Assembly: GCA_000733355.1 (NCBI GenBank)
Contig: JNVV01000031.1
Coordinates: 252,993 to 316,992, forward strand
Reading direction: 5' to 3'
Origin: Falciphora oryzae
Taxonomy: Eukaryota; Ascomycota; Sordariomycetes; Magnaporthales; Magnaporthaceae
DNA: 64,000 nucleotides
Shown: positions 1 to 9,395 of the stretch, one piece after another
Layout: each line of letters opens with the position of its first letter
How positions within the stretch are numbered: position 1 is the stretch's first letter
Position numbers and translations under genes: made by a program
The notes under the pieces: model-generated
What the model saw: the letters and a program-made list of their open reading frames with translations, nothing else
Database searches by the model: none
Told to the model about the DNA's origin: nothing

Positions 1-57
1 CATTGTTCACCTTCTTTGGAGATCTCCGAGCCCAACAGGAGTACCACTCCTACCAAC
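1..57 (-). repeat. Partial LTR-like end, family shared with 3886-4178
   Basis: The first 57 bases repeat the 3' end of the LTR-like element at 3886-4178 almost base for base: the 'gagatctccgag' core, then the terminal GGAGTACCACTCCTACCAACA. The rest of this copy lies outside the window. Orientation follows the copy at 5093-5410, taken as plus. Confidence 0.7.
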
Positions 58-294
58 AAAGGATCCATAAAAATAGTCACACACTGAACGTGTGATGCCA
101 AATGGCTTTGAAAAAATCGTGTTACTATTGGCCAACCATCTCCTTCTTTGACGCTAAAACTTTTTTCGCAAATACCGCCGCCGCACGCCACGCGGAGGCC
201 GAGGCCCCGGGGCACGTGACCGGGCCCCAGGGGGCCACGATACTTGGGCAGATTGGTTGAGGCAATCCGGCGATTGCAACAACAAAGCTGAAGT
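58..294. other. Non-coding, decayed repeat sequence
   Basis: No gene is visible. A GC-rich stretch at about 180-235, with 'cacgtgaccgggcccc', resembles the inner part of the solo LTRs further right. The whole left end therefore looks like overlapping or decayed copies of the same family. Confidence 0.4.
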
Positions 295-569
295 TGTTGT
301 ATCTACCTTATAGCAATATAGGACTTCTACCCCTGATCACCGTCTAATATCATCGTTATCACCTCGTACAGGCCCGCAGGACTGGGAGCAGAGGAACGGC
401 CCTTTGGTGATCTGTATCGTGTATATATAGCCTTCCTCCTGCTCCCTCTCCGGCAGATAGATTCCTTTCCTCTTCGTGCACAATATAATTACGATTCCTC
501 AGATCTAGGGATCGTTGTTCACCCTGATTTGGAGATCTCCGTGCCTAGGAGTACCTACTCCTACCAACA
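295..569 (-). repeat. Diverged solo-LTR-like element
   Basis: The right end, at 490-569, carries the family's terminal block: 'cttcgtgcacaat', then 'gatcgttgttcaccctg', 'gagatctccg' and the terminal CCTACCAACA. A TATATATA box lies near 430. The left end is uncertain. A TGTTG at 295 gives a length close to the other copies, but I see no matching 5-bp target duplication (GAAGT against CTGGT). It is an old copy or one with a different left end. Confidence 0.5.
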
Positions 570-585
570 CTGGTACTTAATAGCG

Positions 586-690
586 ACTTTTTTTTCCCTC
601 ACTGTCGAGGCCGCTCAAAACGGCGGCACTATGCTGCCGAATTCGGCGGCCACAACAGCACTTTCTTGGCTTTTTCTGTAACATGGAAAG
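586..690. repeat. Dispersed repeat R, left copy
   Basis: This stretch is roughly 80% identical by eye to 3266-3366, in the same orientation. The shared core is 'actgtcgaggccgct', then 'gcggcact', 'ctgccgaat', and 'aacagcactttct'. The two copies bracket the S28 peptidase gene. The element type is not recognised. Confidence 0.65.
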
Positions 691-859
691 CGATGTTATG
701 CCCGCCGGGTTAAGCGGCCCTCCCAATTAGGTATAGCGAGATTCGGACCACCTAAGCTATAAAAGGTGGAAAAAGTCATAGCTTTATATACACAACGGGC
801 AACCTGGTTTGAACTCCCCCGTTCCCCCTAAGGTATATACATCATTCCCGTATATACAT

Positions 860-2688
860 CTACCTCTTCCTCGTTAGCCCCTTTGACGCGTAAAACACCG
901 CAACCCACTCCGCCATCTGCTCCGCCTGGTCATCGGCCATCTTCCTAGCCCCCTCGTTCGCCTCCCAGTTCTGCCCGTACAGGTCGGAGCAGTGCACGCC
1001 GCCGGGTAGCACGCGCACCTGCGTCCCGTTCTCGGTGCTCTGCATCGGCCCGCCGGGCCGCACCGTCGAGCTGACGGTGACCTCGCGCCACGTGTCGTAC
1101 TGGCCGTTGGCGTACATGAGGCGCGGGATGTGCAGGTCCGACCAGCCGCCCGTCCACGCGTTCAGGTCGGCCTCGGTCCTGCCCAGGGCGTAGCCGTAGG
1201 CGCCGCCGGGGAACCAGAGCTCGCACTGGTCCATCCAGTACTTGTTGTCGACGAGGCGCGAGACAATCGAGGGGCGGCCTTTGGGGGCGCCGTTTTGCCA
1301 CCAGCCGAAACTTTTTTTTTTGGTACGGGTTAGCTCGGGATAGGTTTCAGAAACGGAAGAGAATGTAGCAGTCACGGAACTTACGGCTCGTTGCACAGCA
1401 TCCAGTTCCACTGGCGGTTGACAGGGTTGTCGTGTCTCAGATCGCGGTACTGCGGGTTGGACGCGTTCTGGTTCTGGTAGCAGCCCGTGTTGTACCTCCC
1501 CTGCCACTCCGGGTACCCGTAGTCCTCGCACTTGCCGGGCAGCCAGGCCTCGGTGAACCACTTGGCGTACCCCTCGACGGCCTTGCGCAACCCCACGCCC
1601 TCCTCACCGGGGACGGCGTGCGTCGAGCCGGGCCAGACGTTCTCGACGTAGTCGCAGAACTGGTGGAAGCTGTTGTAGCCCGGGCCCCCCAGGCTGGCGT
1701 TGGCCGAGTAGAACTGCGTCGACTGCCACGTCCACGCGGCGTTCTCGAGGGCCTGGCCAAAGTCGGCGTCGCTCAGCACGTCGAGCATGAACTCGGCCTT
1801 GAGCTTGTCCTTTTGCGCCTGGCTGCCCGACGTGAGGATGGCGTCCATGTGGTCGACGGCGGCAGACACGTCCCGGCTGCAGTTCCGCGGCATGGCCTCC
1901 ATGACGGGGACGAACATGGTCCACATGTCGGCCACGGCCTGCACGACGCCCGAGGAGCCGTGGATGCCCCAGAACGTGCCAGGCGCCTTGGCGGCTATCC
2001 AGCCGGCCAGCGCGCCCGAGTAAGAGCCGCCCGAGAATATCCACGGGACTCGATCGGGGGCCGTGCCGCCCTCGGCGTCGTCGAAGGGGGCCTTGAAATT
2101 GTGGGCAAAGTAGGTCATGTCCTGTATCGAGTTGTCCAGCGTGAGATACTTGAGGTTCTCGCTCGTTAGCTCCCTGAAGGGGGTGCTTTCGCCCCAGTAA
2201 CGGTGCTCGACGACGATGACGGCGGCTCCCATCCTCTCGGCCATCAGCCCGGTGAGACGCCGCTTTGTCAGGTATGTCACGCTAGCCATACCGAGGTCAG
2301 ATTTTCAGGCCGGATTTCTCTTCATGCTCCAAGGTCGTTGGGCAAGCGCAGGCAGAGAGGAGGGAACGTACTTGAAGCCCTGGGCGGACTGCTCTCCGGG
2401 GTTGGTCACGATGATAGGCGAGCCCGTCCCGTTCCAGAATTCGGTGCCGTACCAGAACCGCTGCTTGAACGTGCCCAGCTGCGGGTTGCTGTGGTCGATG
2501 AGCTGGTCGAACTCGCCCCAGCCATTGATTCTGGCTGCGCGGCCGCTCTCGAGGATGGACGACAGCGTGAGATGGTCGTCAATGGGGCCTATCTCCATGC
2601 CGCTACGGTGGAAGGAGACGGCAGAGACGGTCGTCGCGAGTAGCAGCGCCGGCAGCGCTGCTACCAACTTGCCGAGGGAGACCTTCAT
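860..2688 (-). CDS. Secreted S28-family serine carboxypeptidase
   Basis: Exons 2372-2688, 1385-2281 and 860-1310 join in phase to 554 residues, a usual length for fungal S28 (lysosomal Pro-X carboxypeptidase / AN-PEP-like) enzymes. The start at 2688 gives a clear signal peptide (hydrophobic LVAALPALLLATTVSA). The nucleophile serine lies in GGSYSG (about residue 192). The likely partners are Asp in NGQYDTW (about 477) and His in GGVHC (about 511). Family hallmarks EHRYWGES and WMLCNEP are present, the latter completed across intron 2. Such enzymes are exported and cleave on the C-terminal side of proline in peptides. Donors are GTACGT and GTAAGT. Intron 2 is unusual: ten A residues sit directly before the AG acceptor. 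The gene lies between two copies of repeat R and among LTR remnants, so it may be accessory. Confidence 0.88.
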
Positions 2689-3508
2689 GGCGGCGAATAG
2701 GGGCGAACATACACACACGCACGCACGTCACCTCCCGGCTTGAGAAGCAAGCGGCATGGCACAGAAACCACGGACAAGGGCGCCGCCGCCGGGCCCCGTG
2801 CAGGCATTTATGTTCCCCAACGACCCCCGCGCGCCTGGCTACTCGCCAGGAACAGCCGGCTCATCTCGGGTGCTCGGGAGGTGAGCCGCAGTCGATATCG
2901 GCCCAGCTTTGGCTGCATGATTAACTGTCTGGGGCGGTGTGTTAACCAATGTAACATGGCTAGAGCCAAAATGGCAGGTCGGCCCATCGAACCCATCTCG
3001 GATCCGTTGCCTTGCATTCCCAATACTGGAGCTCGATAACGGCACAGTCCAATCAAACTTGCCAATTCCAAGCAGGCTTTCTTAATATAACCCGCTTCCG
3101 CTGGGTGCTTGGTCAAAGCCATCTCTCCTTCGGTCCCTCGTTATTTATCACGCTATCTGGCTTTCAAAAAAATGTGCAAGCGGCTTTTCCAAGTATAAAA
3201 TCAGGGGCCGCTTGGGTTATTTGTTAACTAACGGGATTGTACACGCTAAATAAAGGTACCCGGTACCTGATAGCATCTCTTTCCCTTACTGTCGAGGCCG
3301 CTAAAAACCGCGGCACTGCCCTGCCGAATCCGGCGGCTATAACAGCACTTTCTCGACTTAAATCTGTAGCCAAGCTACATCTCGCTCGTGCAGAACTGCG
3401 GCTTGTAGTGTCTTGCCTGCTTGGCACTCTCCCAATTTCATAATCCCGACTGAATTAGACTGATGTCTTGGTAGTCGCTTCTTCGTACTGCTTCCACTCG
3501 ACAACATA
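2689..3508. other. Intergenic, upstream of the S28 gene
   Basis: About 820 bases without a supported gene. They include the presumed promoter of the S28 gene near 2700-2900, with a CA-repeat at about 2708-2728, and repeat R at 3266-3366. The sequence runs into the AT-rich palindrome at 3509. Confidence 0.6.
3266..3366. repeat. Dispersed repeat R, right copy
   Basis: Direct-orientation partner of 586-690, with the same core words and several C-to-T or G-to-A-like differences. The left copy is interrupted nearby by the LTR-like element ending at 569, while this one is preceded by 'ggtacccggtacctgatagc'. The left copy is therefore likely the same sequence with an insertion beside it. Confidence 0.65.
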
Positions 3509-3885
3509 AGTCGGTGCACCCCCTGTCCGCGCACCCACCTGACCGCGCACTTTTTCCCATACTAAATCCACTTTTTGCACCTTTTTCAAATAGCATTTAA
3601 AAATCCAATAAAAATCATAAAAATATAAACCCAATGGATTTATAAAATTTAAAAGCTAAATAATGTGAATAAAAATGGTAGGAAAATATTTAAATAACGT
3701 AATATTTTTAAATCGATTTTTATTTTAATTGTTAGTGTTTGCTAACAAATTACATATAAATACTAACAAATGAAAAAACGTATTATGTAAAAAAAATTAA
3801 AAAAATAAAAAAATGTGGAAAAATAAAACAAAATTCGCTTATTATAAAACTATTTACTTTTTTATAAAAATATTTTTTTATTATT

Positions 3886-4178
3886 TGTTGGATCATAATT
3901 CCAGCATAATTGCATCATTATTCTGGCGCATGCACTTGAGGGATTTGGAGGCCTGGAGGGCCTGGGAGGCCCTGGCCTACGGGGTCTTACGGACCCCGTG
4001 ACCTGGAGGGCTAAGCTCTACAGGCAATGTATATAAGGGCTTGGTTGCCCTCCCTCTCTAGCAGATAGATCCCTTTCTTCTTCGTGCACAATAGATTATA
4101 ATTCCTTTGATATAAGGGATCATTGTTCACCCTGTTTTGGAGATCTCCGAGCCCACAGGAGTACCACTCCTACCAACA
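3886..4178 (-). mobile_element. Solo LTR-like element with 5-bp duplication TTATT
   Basis: 293 bp starting TGTTGG and ending CCAACA, flanked on both sides by TTATT (3881-3885 and 4179-4183). This is the expected outcome of retroviral-type integrase followed by LTR-LTR recombination. The outer ~20 bp at one end, TGTTGGTAGGAGTGGTACTC on the minus strand, contain a short palindrome. A TATATA box lies near 4029-4034. It is about 80% similar to the copy at 5093-5410 and in the opposite orientation, so the pair is not one full-length element. Confidence 0.8.
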
Positions 4179-4285
4179 TTATTAAAAAAAGTTAAAAGTT
4201 TTTTTTTGCTAAAAAATTTATAACGTGGTTCATCAGTGAGTGCCACACATCAGCGAGTAATATACTTTATAAATCTTTCAAACTA

Positions 4286-4830
4286 ACGTGGTTCACAAGT
4301 AAGCGGCGCACACAAGTAAGTGGCGCACTTCGAAATCACGTGTTAAACGCGTTTTTCGACACCTTTGCTAACTCGGCCAATTTAAGCCCAAATTTTACCA
4401 AATTTTAACAGGTTATATGCAACTACGTAGTAAATGTAATGTAATTTTCTTAAATTTTTATAAATTTTTATTATTGCCTTTTTAAGGTAATTTGCGTATT
4501 TTGCACAGTGTATTATACAGTGTTTCTATCTAACCTTAAAGGGGTANNNNNNNNNNNNNNNNNNNNNNNNNNNNNNNNNNNNNNNNNNNNNNNNNNNNNN
4601 NNNNNNNNNNNNNNNNNNNNNNNNNNNNNNNNNNNNNNNNAATAATAAAAATTTATAAAAATTTAAGAAAATTACATTACATTTACTACGTAGTTGCATA
4701 TAACCTGTTAAAATTTGGTAAAATTTGGGCTTAAATTGGCCGAGTTAGCAAGGGTGTCGAAAAACGCGTTTAACACGTGATTTCGAAGTGCGCCACTTAC
4801 TTGTGTGCGCCGCTTACTTGTGAACCACGT
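4286..4830. mobile_element. TIR element C, near-perfect 190-bp arms, nested in B
   Basis: Arms 4286-4475 and 4641-4830 are 190-bp reverse complements with almost no mismatch, starting ACGTGGTTCACAAGTAAG and bounded by TA (4284-4285 and 4831-4832). Within the first 50 bp the motif 'acaagtaag' is repeated. Between the arms lie 71 bp of unique sequence and a 94-base run of N. The high arm identity suggests this is the youngest of the three nested elements. No transposase is seen, and the gap could hide only a short loop if its length is real. Confidence 0.75.
4547..4640. other. Assembly gap (94 N) inside element C
   Basis: A run of N at the centre of a perfect inverted repeat. Hairpins this long commonly block sequencing and assembly, so the gap position is itself support for the palindrome. 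Confidence 0.95.
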
Positions 4831-5092
4831 TAACCCAAAGGAGTAATAATAAAAATGCGGAAAATTCAAATTATAATCTCTATAAAGTTAAATATAACTG
4901 TTTTAATTTTGGTGGAATTTAGTTCAAAATTGAACGAGTTATTTAACCGAAAAAAACGCCGTTTAATATAGGATTTTGAAGTGTGGCACTCACTGATGAA
5001 CCACGTTATATGTAATACGGATAAAAAATTTAAAACAATATAATTTAATGCTATTTTTTAATATATTTTATTTTTAAAAAAAACTTTATATA

Positions 5093-5410
5093 TGTTGGTA
5101 GGAGTGGTACTCCTGTTGGCCCTAATGGGGGCCGGGCACGGAGATCTCCCAAGAGTGACGAACACGGATCCTACTGGTTGGTTGGATCCTCTATTGTGCG
5201 CGTGAAGAGGAAAGGGATCTATCTGCTAGAAGGGAGGGCAACGAAGCCCCTTATATACATTGCCAACAGGGCTTGGCCCTCCAGGTCACGGGGGCCCTAT
5301 GGGCCCCGTGGGCCCCATGGGCCCCGGAGGGCCCGGGCCTCCCAAGCCTTCCTGGCTTCCAGATCCCTTTAGTGCATGCGCCGGAATAGTGCTGGAATAA
5401 TAATCCAACA
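5093..5410 (+). mobile_element. Solo LTR-like element with 5-bp duplication ATATA
   Basis: 318 bp from TGTTGG to CCAACA, flanked by ATATA at 5088-5092 and 5411-5415. A TATATA motif near 5252 and a GC-rich run with repeated 'gggccc' words occupy the middle. It belongs to the same family as 3886-4178 but is inserted in the right arm region of element A and inverted relative to that copy. The two have different target duplications, so they are independent insertions. Confidence 0.8.
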
Positions 5411-5865
5411 ATATAACTATATAAAATAAAAGGTTTAATATGTTAATATTTATATGTAATTTGTTAGCAAACACTAACAATTAAAATAAAAATCGATTTA
5501 AAAATATTACGTTATTTAAATATTTTCCTACTATTTTTATTTACATTATTTAGCTTTTGAATTTTATAAATCCATTGGGTTTATATTTTTATGATTTTTA
5601 TTGGATTTTTAAATGCTATTTGAAAAAGGTGCAAAAAGTGGATTTAGTATGGGAACAAGTGCGCGGTCAGGTGGGTGCGCGGACAGGGGGTGCACCGACT
5701 TATCTCTCAGAACTTAGTGGTTTAACAGTTGCTCCACAGCCAGACACGCTCAGACCGACGGCTAACCTAAACAACACCAGATATGCTTAAATGATCATCT
5801 TTAAGCTAAAGAATCATGTTTTGAAAAGTTTCTTTTCACATGCCCCTCCCCTTGTTACATTTTAT

Positions 5866-6379
5866 GAGGCCCTAACCGGCCACGCCCCCTTTTTGCTGCT
5901 TGCACGCACCTTGCTCCACTTTTGGTCTGTGCACCGCCCGTGTTGGCCGGTTTCGCTGCTTACGGAATTCGGCCCGCAATCAAAACTTGATGTCATTGGT
6001 CGCGCATTCGCCCATAAGGCCCAGGCATTCAGCATTGAATTGCCCAGGAGGTGCACCAAAAAGGTGCAAAGGTGCGAAGGTGTAGAGGTGCAGAGGTGCA
6101 GAGGTGCAGAGGTGCAGAGGGTGCACGCCGGTTGACCTGGCCAGCCCAGGGGTAGGGGTCTCTGCACCTCTGCACCTCTGCCTTTGCACCTTTACATTTT
6201 TGCATTTTTGCAATAATTGCCGGAGTAAATAGGTACATACGAAATTGGTTTGTGTGCTTTATTTATTCTTCGCGCCGTACCTATATGCGTTTGTGTAAGC
6301 GAGCAAGTCGCATGGGTGCCGATATCGGTGTGGGGGTGCGTGCGAGCAGCAAAAAGGGGGCGTGGCCGGTTAGGGCCTC
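5866..6379. mobile_element. hAT-like MITE, 514 bp, 8-bp target duplication
   Basis: The first and last 45 bases are inverted repeats with a single mismatch, starting GAGGCCCTAACCGGCCACGC. They are flanked by identical 8-bp direct repeats CATTTTAT (5858-5865 and 6380-6387). An 8-bp duplication with TIRs is characteristic of hAT transposons. No transposase frame is present, so it is non-autonomous. The interior carries its own hairpin: tandem GAGGTGCA units near 6059-6125 face the complementary TGCACCTC units near 6160-6195. Confidence 0.85.
6055..6210. repeat. Internal hairpin of GAGGTGCA octamer repeats
   Basis: At least five consecutive copies of the octamer GAGGTGCA lie on the left. After a spacer of about 35 bp come its reverse complements (CTGCACCT units), followed by 'tttgcac' and 'tttttgca' echoes of the left side. 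The arrangement forms a stem-loop inside the hAT-like MITE. Confidence 0.75.
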
Positions 6380-6387
6380 CATTTTAT

Positions 6388-7051
6388 TGCCTTTAGATCT
6401 ATCTCTTTCAGAAACCCATCTTGGTAACTCATCTAGTTGTGAATGGCGCGGGTCCTTAACGAGACGCTTTGAATGGAAACCGCGCTGGCCCCCTGTATTC
6501 AAACAAGCATGACGTGGCTAACTGAGTTACGTTTTGAGATTCGCCATTTTAATTTATTTATTCAACATGGCCCACTCACTGGATCGGTTTGGTGGTAGTT
6601 TGATGCAACCTCGTGATGACTGATCATTGCTAAGCTGATGTATGATACTACGAAGCCCGGGGTGAATTGAAGGAGGCTGCACAGGAAGTTACTGGGTAAC
6701 GCACGCTGCCTTAGAGAGTCCTAATATCGACTCGTGCTTCGTGCAACCTAGATCCATCGAAAAATGAATGAGGGGCAGGCACTACCACAGCCCTGTGAAA
6801 AGTCGTTACTAGCACTGCAGGGCCCTGATGGTGTGACGTAATCGGCTTGTGCCCCGCTGAAATTTTCTTTCGGAGGGGCAGGACGTAGCGCGAGAATCAC
6901 ACTCAAAAATCTCGCCTAGCGGAAGAAAGCAGACAAGCAATCGAAAGAAAGGGGAGACAGAAAAACCAAAAGAATCTTCGCCAATTTCTTATTTAACGAC
7001 GGGCCTTGACCGAGAACAAAACTAGCCGACTGCCACGCAAACAGCAGCGCA
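6388..7051. other. Intergenic, promoter region of the ankyrin gene
   Basis: About 660 bases with no ORF I would support. The last ~150 bases, A-rich with CA-type leader sequence before the ATG at 7052, are the likely 5' leader of the next gene. Confidence 0.5.
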
Positions 7052-7708
7052 ATGGCGCAGAACCCCTACCTCCTGGCGGCGGACAACAGCCCCGCGCTGC
7101 TGCCCCTCCTGCGCGAGAACCCGGCGCTGGCGTCGCAGCAGGACGAGCACGGCTACAGCCTCCTGCACGCGGCCGCCTCGTACAACCACCTCGACCTCCT
7201 GCGGACCCTGGTGCGCGAGCTGGCCGTGCCCGTCGACCTGCGCGACGAGGACGGCGAGACGGCCCTGTTCGTCGTCGAGACCGTCCCGGCCGCCCGCGTG
7301 CTCGTCGAGGAGCTGGGCCTCGACCCGGCCCTGAAGGGGGACGACGGCCACACCGCCCGCCAGAAGATCGAGGCCGACGACGAGTTCCCCGAGGTCGCCG
7401 AGTACCTGAAGGGCAAGGAGGCTGGCGCAAACGTGGCGGTCAACGGAGAGTCTGCCAGCAGCAGCGGCGGCGGCCTACCTCCGCCCCCTGAAGGCCTGTC
7501 GGTCACTATGGGCACCATGCCGGACCCCGAGGCCGAGGATATCCCAGCACCGAACCCGGAGCTTAGGCGGAGGATAGAGGAGCTCGCGACACGAGAGGAT
7601 CTGAACTCGGCCGAGGGGCAGGCCCAACTGCGCCGGCTCGTCGAGGAGGTGCTCGCCGGACAGGGCCTAGCCGAAGAGCGCAGCGTGCGACCACGACAGA
7701 ACGAGTGA
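7052..7708 (+). CDS. Small ankyrin-repeat protein (YCR051W-like)
   Basis: Single exon, 218 residues, start at the first ATG in a good context (gcgcaATGG). Residues about 30-115 hold two to three ankyrin units: 'DEHGYSLLHAAASYNHLDLL' and 'DEDGETALFVVETV', with the later 'KGDDGHTARQKI' helix. The C-terminal third is Pro/Gly/Ser-rich and then helical (about 165-205). The layout matches the conserved fungal protein typified by budding-yeast YCR051W, whose molecular role is not established. It is probably a cytosolic or nuclear protein-binding scaffold. It lies tail to tail with RPP40, 213 bp away. Confidence 0.8.
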   Translation: MAQNPYLLAADNSPALLPLLRENPALASQQDEHGYSLLHAAASYNHLDLLRTLVRELAVPVDLRDEDGETALFVVETVPAARVLVEELGLDPALKGDDGHTARQKIEADDEFPEVAEYLKGKEAGANVAVNGESASSSGGGLPPPPEGLSVTMGTMPDPEAEDIPAPNPELRRRIEELATREDLNSAEGQAQLRRLVEEVLAGQGLAEERSVRPRQNE

Positions 7709-7921
7709 TCCGGAAAGCTCTTCCTACACGACACTGGGCAAATGGACAAGAAGAATGCCTGGAAAGGAAAGCCAGGCGGTCAAGCCATGTGGGCCAGGAT
7801 TCTCATTGATGGGCATTTTAAAGATCAAAGGAGGGGGTATAAAGCAAGAGACCAAGAGGACTGGAGATAATAGCGCAAGAAGGAATGCCGGAAAGGGGAG
7901 TCAAAATTGTCGGTGACTCCT

Positions 7922-9395
7922 TCACTCTTGACTCTTGACCTCCCACTGCAGGTACTCCCCCGGCGCGCCAGGCGGGCGCATCACGGTCAGCTCGGGTCCG
8001 CCGCTCGCTAGGCCCCCGGAGGATGCGTCGAAGGCGCTGAGGCTGAGCGCGAACCAGGCGCGCGACGGCACGGCAGAGAGCGCGTCGATGAAGAGGCCCC
8101 GCGCCCACTCGGCCGAGAGCAGGCCGCGCCACGTCACCTTGCACAGGGTGCCTGGTTTGGCACCTTCGGGCAGATTGTCGTCCGGGACGCGGTACAGGCT
8201 CAGGTACGGGTCTACATCGTCGTCGGGCGCGACGCGAGGGCTGCATAGGCGAACCAACGACAGCCACTCGTATGTCTCAGTCGCGAACCGCTCGGACTCT
8301 TCCCTGTCACCCAGGGCCAATGTGTCCGAGCCTGGTTTGAGGGAGGGGATGAGTGCCGAGATTGACTGGACTATGCCCGGCGACGAAGTGAAGGTTGTGG
8401 GGAAATGAGCAGCCAGAGGATCAGGATCAGGGGCTTCAACGTTGAACTGTTAGCGTTCGGGCGTGGACCAGACCACTACATCGGCATGTCGCTATCGGCA
8501 GGGTGGCGCAGAGCGCGCAGACTTACTCTTGGATAAATTGCAAAATAGCCAAGTAACAGAGAAGTTGAGCACGTTCTTGGTGGCGTATACGAGCCTGTCG
8601 AACCCCTTCTTCCCCGGGAAGGCATGTGGTGCGCAGAGGTCATATTCGACGACTGGTCATTCCAGTGTTAGCCCAGGAACAGGTGAAATACCAGCCACAG
8701 TCGTCAAGAAAGGAACTAGTCCATACTCCACCTTGGCTTGGAGCACCTGTCACCCTTGACGCCATGGGTCTCCCCCACCATGCCGGCGCGTTCGTATGTC
8801 TCCTTGTCCAGGAACATGGTGAGCTTGCCTGATGCAGCCATCGTCAGCGGTTCTGAGACGCAAGAAGACTGGAGAGAGACCACCTCTGGCCTTGGCCACA
8901 GTACCTTCTTTGATGGTGAAGACATTATCCTGTCCCGGTCTGCCTTCTGACAGCATCAAGATGTTCCCTGGAGCAGACGACCAGTCGCGTCCTGGTCAGT
9001 AAGGCTTCGCCCATGCGTGAGCGCTACGGTGGGACGAGCGTACCGGTCTTGATGTACTCAATCAAGAAGTCCTTCTCAATGACCTGGCCGAGGGCCATGA
9101 CCACCCGCTTGAACTGAGGAGGAGGTTTTCTGTCAAGGGCTTGCTTCTTGAAGGTCTCGAAAGCGTCCTGCGGCAGCACAAGGTCGACCTGAAATCCTGT
9201 AAGTTAGGCGAGTCCGAAACTGCGCACAAGTGGAAGGCAGCGGCGCACCTGATGTATAAAACCCCTAGACGCCAGCGTCGTCCATGGTTTCCCCTTTGAC
9301 GGGGGCTGCTTCGGGTCGACATGCGGCATCGTGCCGTAGGTGAAGTAACATTTTGGTGTCTGGTACACCGTTTTCTGATCTCTTAGGGGCAGCAT
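7922..9395 (-). CDS. Ribonuclease P/MRP subunit Rpp40-like
   Basis: Six exons, 9249-9395, 9044-9188, 8905-8991, 8727-8828, 8527-8652 and 7922-8433, join in phase to 372 residues. The start is the ATG giving MLPLRDQKTVYQTPKCYF. Hallmarks of the Rpp40 family are present: YGTMPHVDPKQPP near the N-terminus, FLDKETYERAGMVG, the block EYDLCAPHAFPGKKGFDRL, and a C-terminal DPYLSLYRVP. Rpp40 is a protein subunit of nuclear RNase P (and RNase MRP), which matures the 5' end of precursor tRNA. It faces TRM11 across a shared 583-bp upstream region, so two tRNA-maturation genes may share a promoter. No break is seen. Confidence 0.85.

Larger units (their letters stand above)
4223..5006. mobile_element. 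TIR element B, nested in A
   Basis: Ends are perfect inverted repeats of 26 bp beginning ACGTGGTTCATCAGTGAG, bounded by TA at 4221-4222 and 5007-5008. The right arm continues with AT-rich unique sequence. Element C is inserted only about 60 bp inside the left end. No coding capacity is visible. The termini resemble those of C, so B and C look like related non-autonomous families. Confidence 0.7.
3509..5700. mobile_element. Nested TIR element A (outer), TA target duplication
   Basis: The ends are long inverted repeats. Positions 3509-3768 and 5441-5700 (260 bp each) are reverse complements with very few differences, both starting AGTCGGTGCACCCCCTG at the outer edge and both flanked by TA (3507-3508 and 5701-5702). 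TA duplication plus terminal inverted repeats fits the Tc1/mariner/pogo group, an inference because no transposase is visible. The interior is very AT-rich and contains two LTR-like insertions and two further TIR elements (B and C). An assembly gap sits at its heart, as is common for long palindromes. Confidence 0.75.

Noticed and set aside
1432..2169. 245-codon plus-strand ORF
   Set aside because: Antisense of the S28 peptidase exon 2.
3886..5410. One full-length LTR retrotransposon with LTRs at 3886 and 5093
   Set aside because: The two LTR-like copies are in opposite orientation, have different 5-bp duplications and only ~80% similarity, and no gag or pol frame lies between them.
6059..6200. 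GAGGTGCA repeats as a CRISPR array
   Set aside because: Units are adjacent without spacers, form a hairpin and lie inside a MITE; the organism is a eukaryote.
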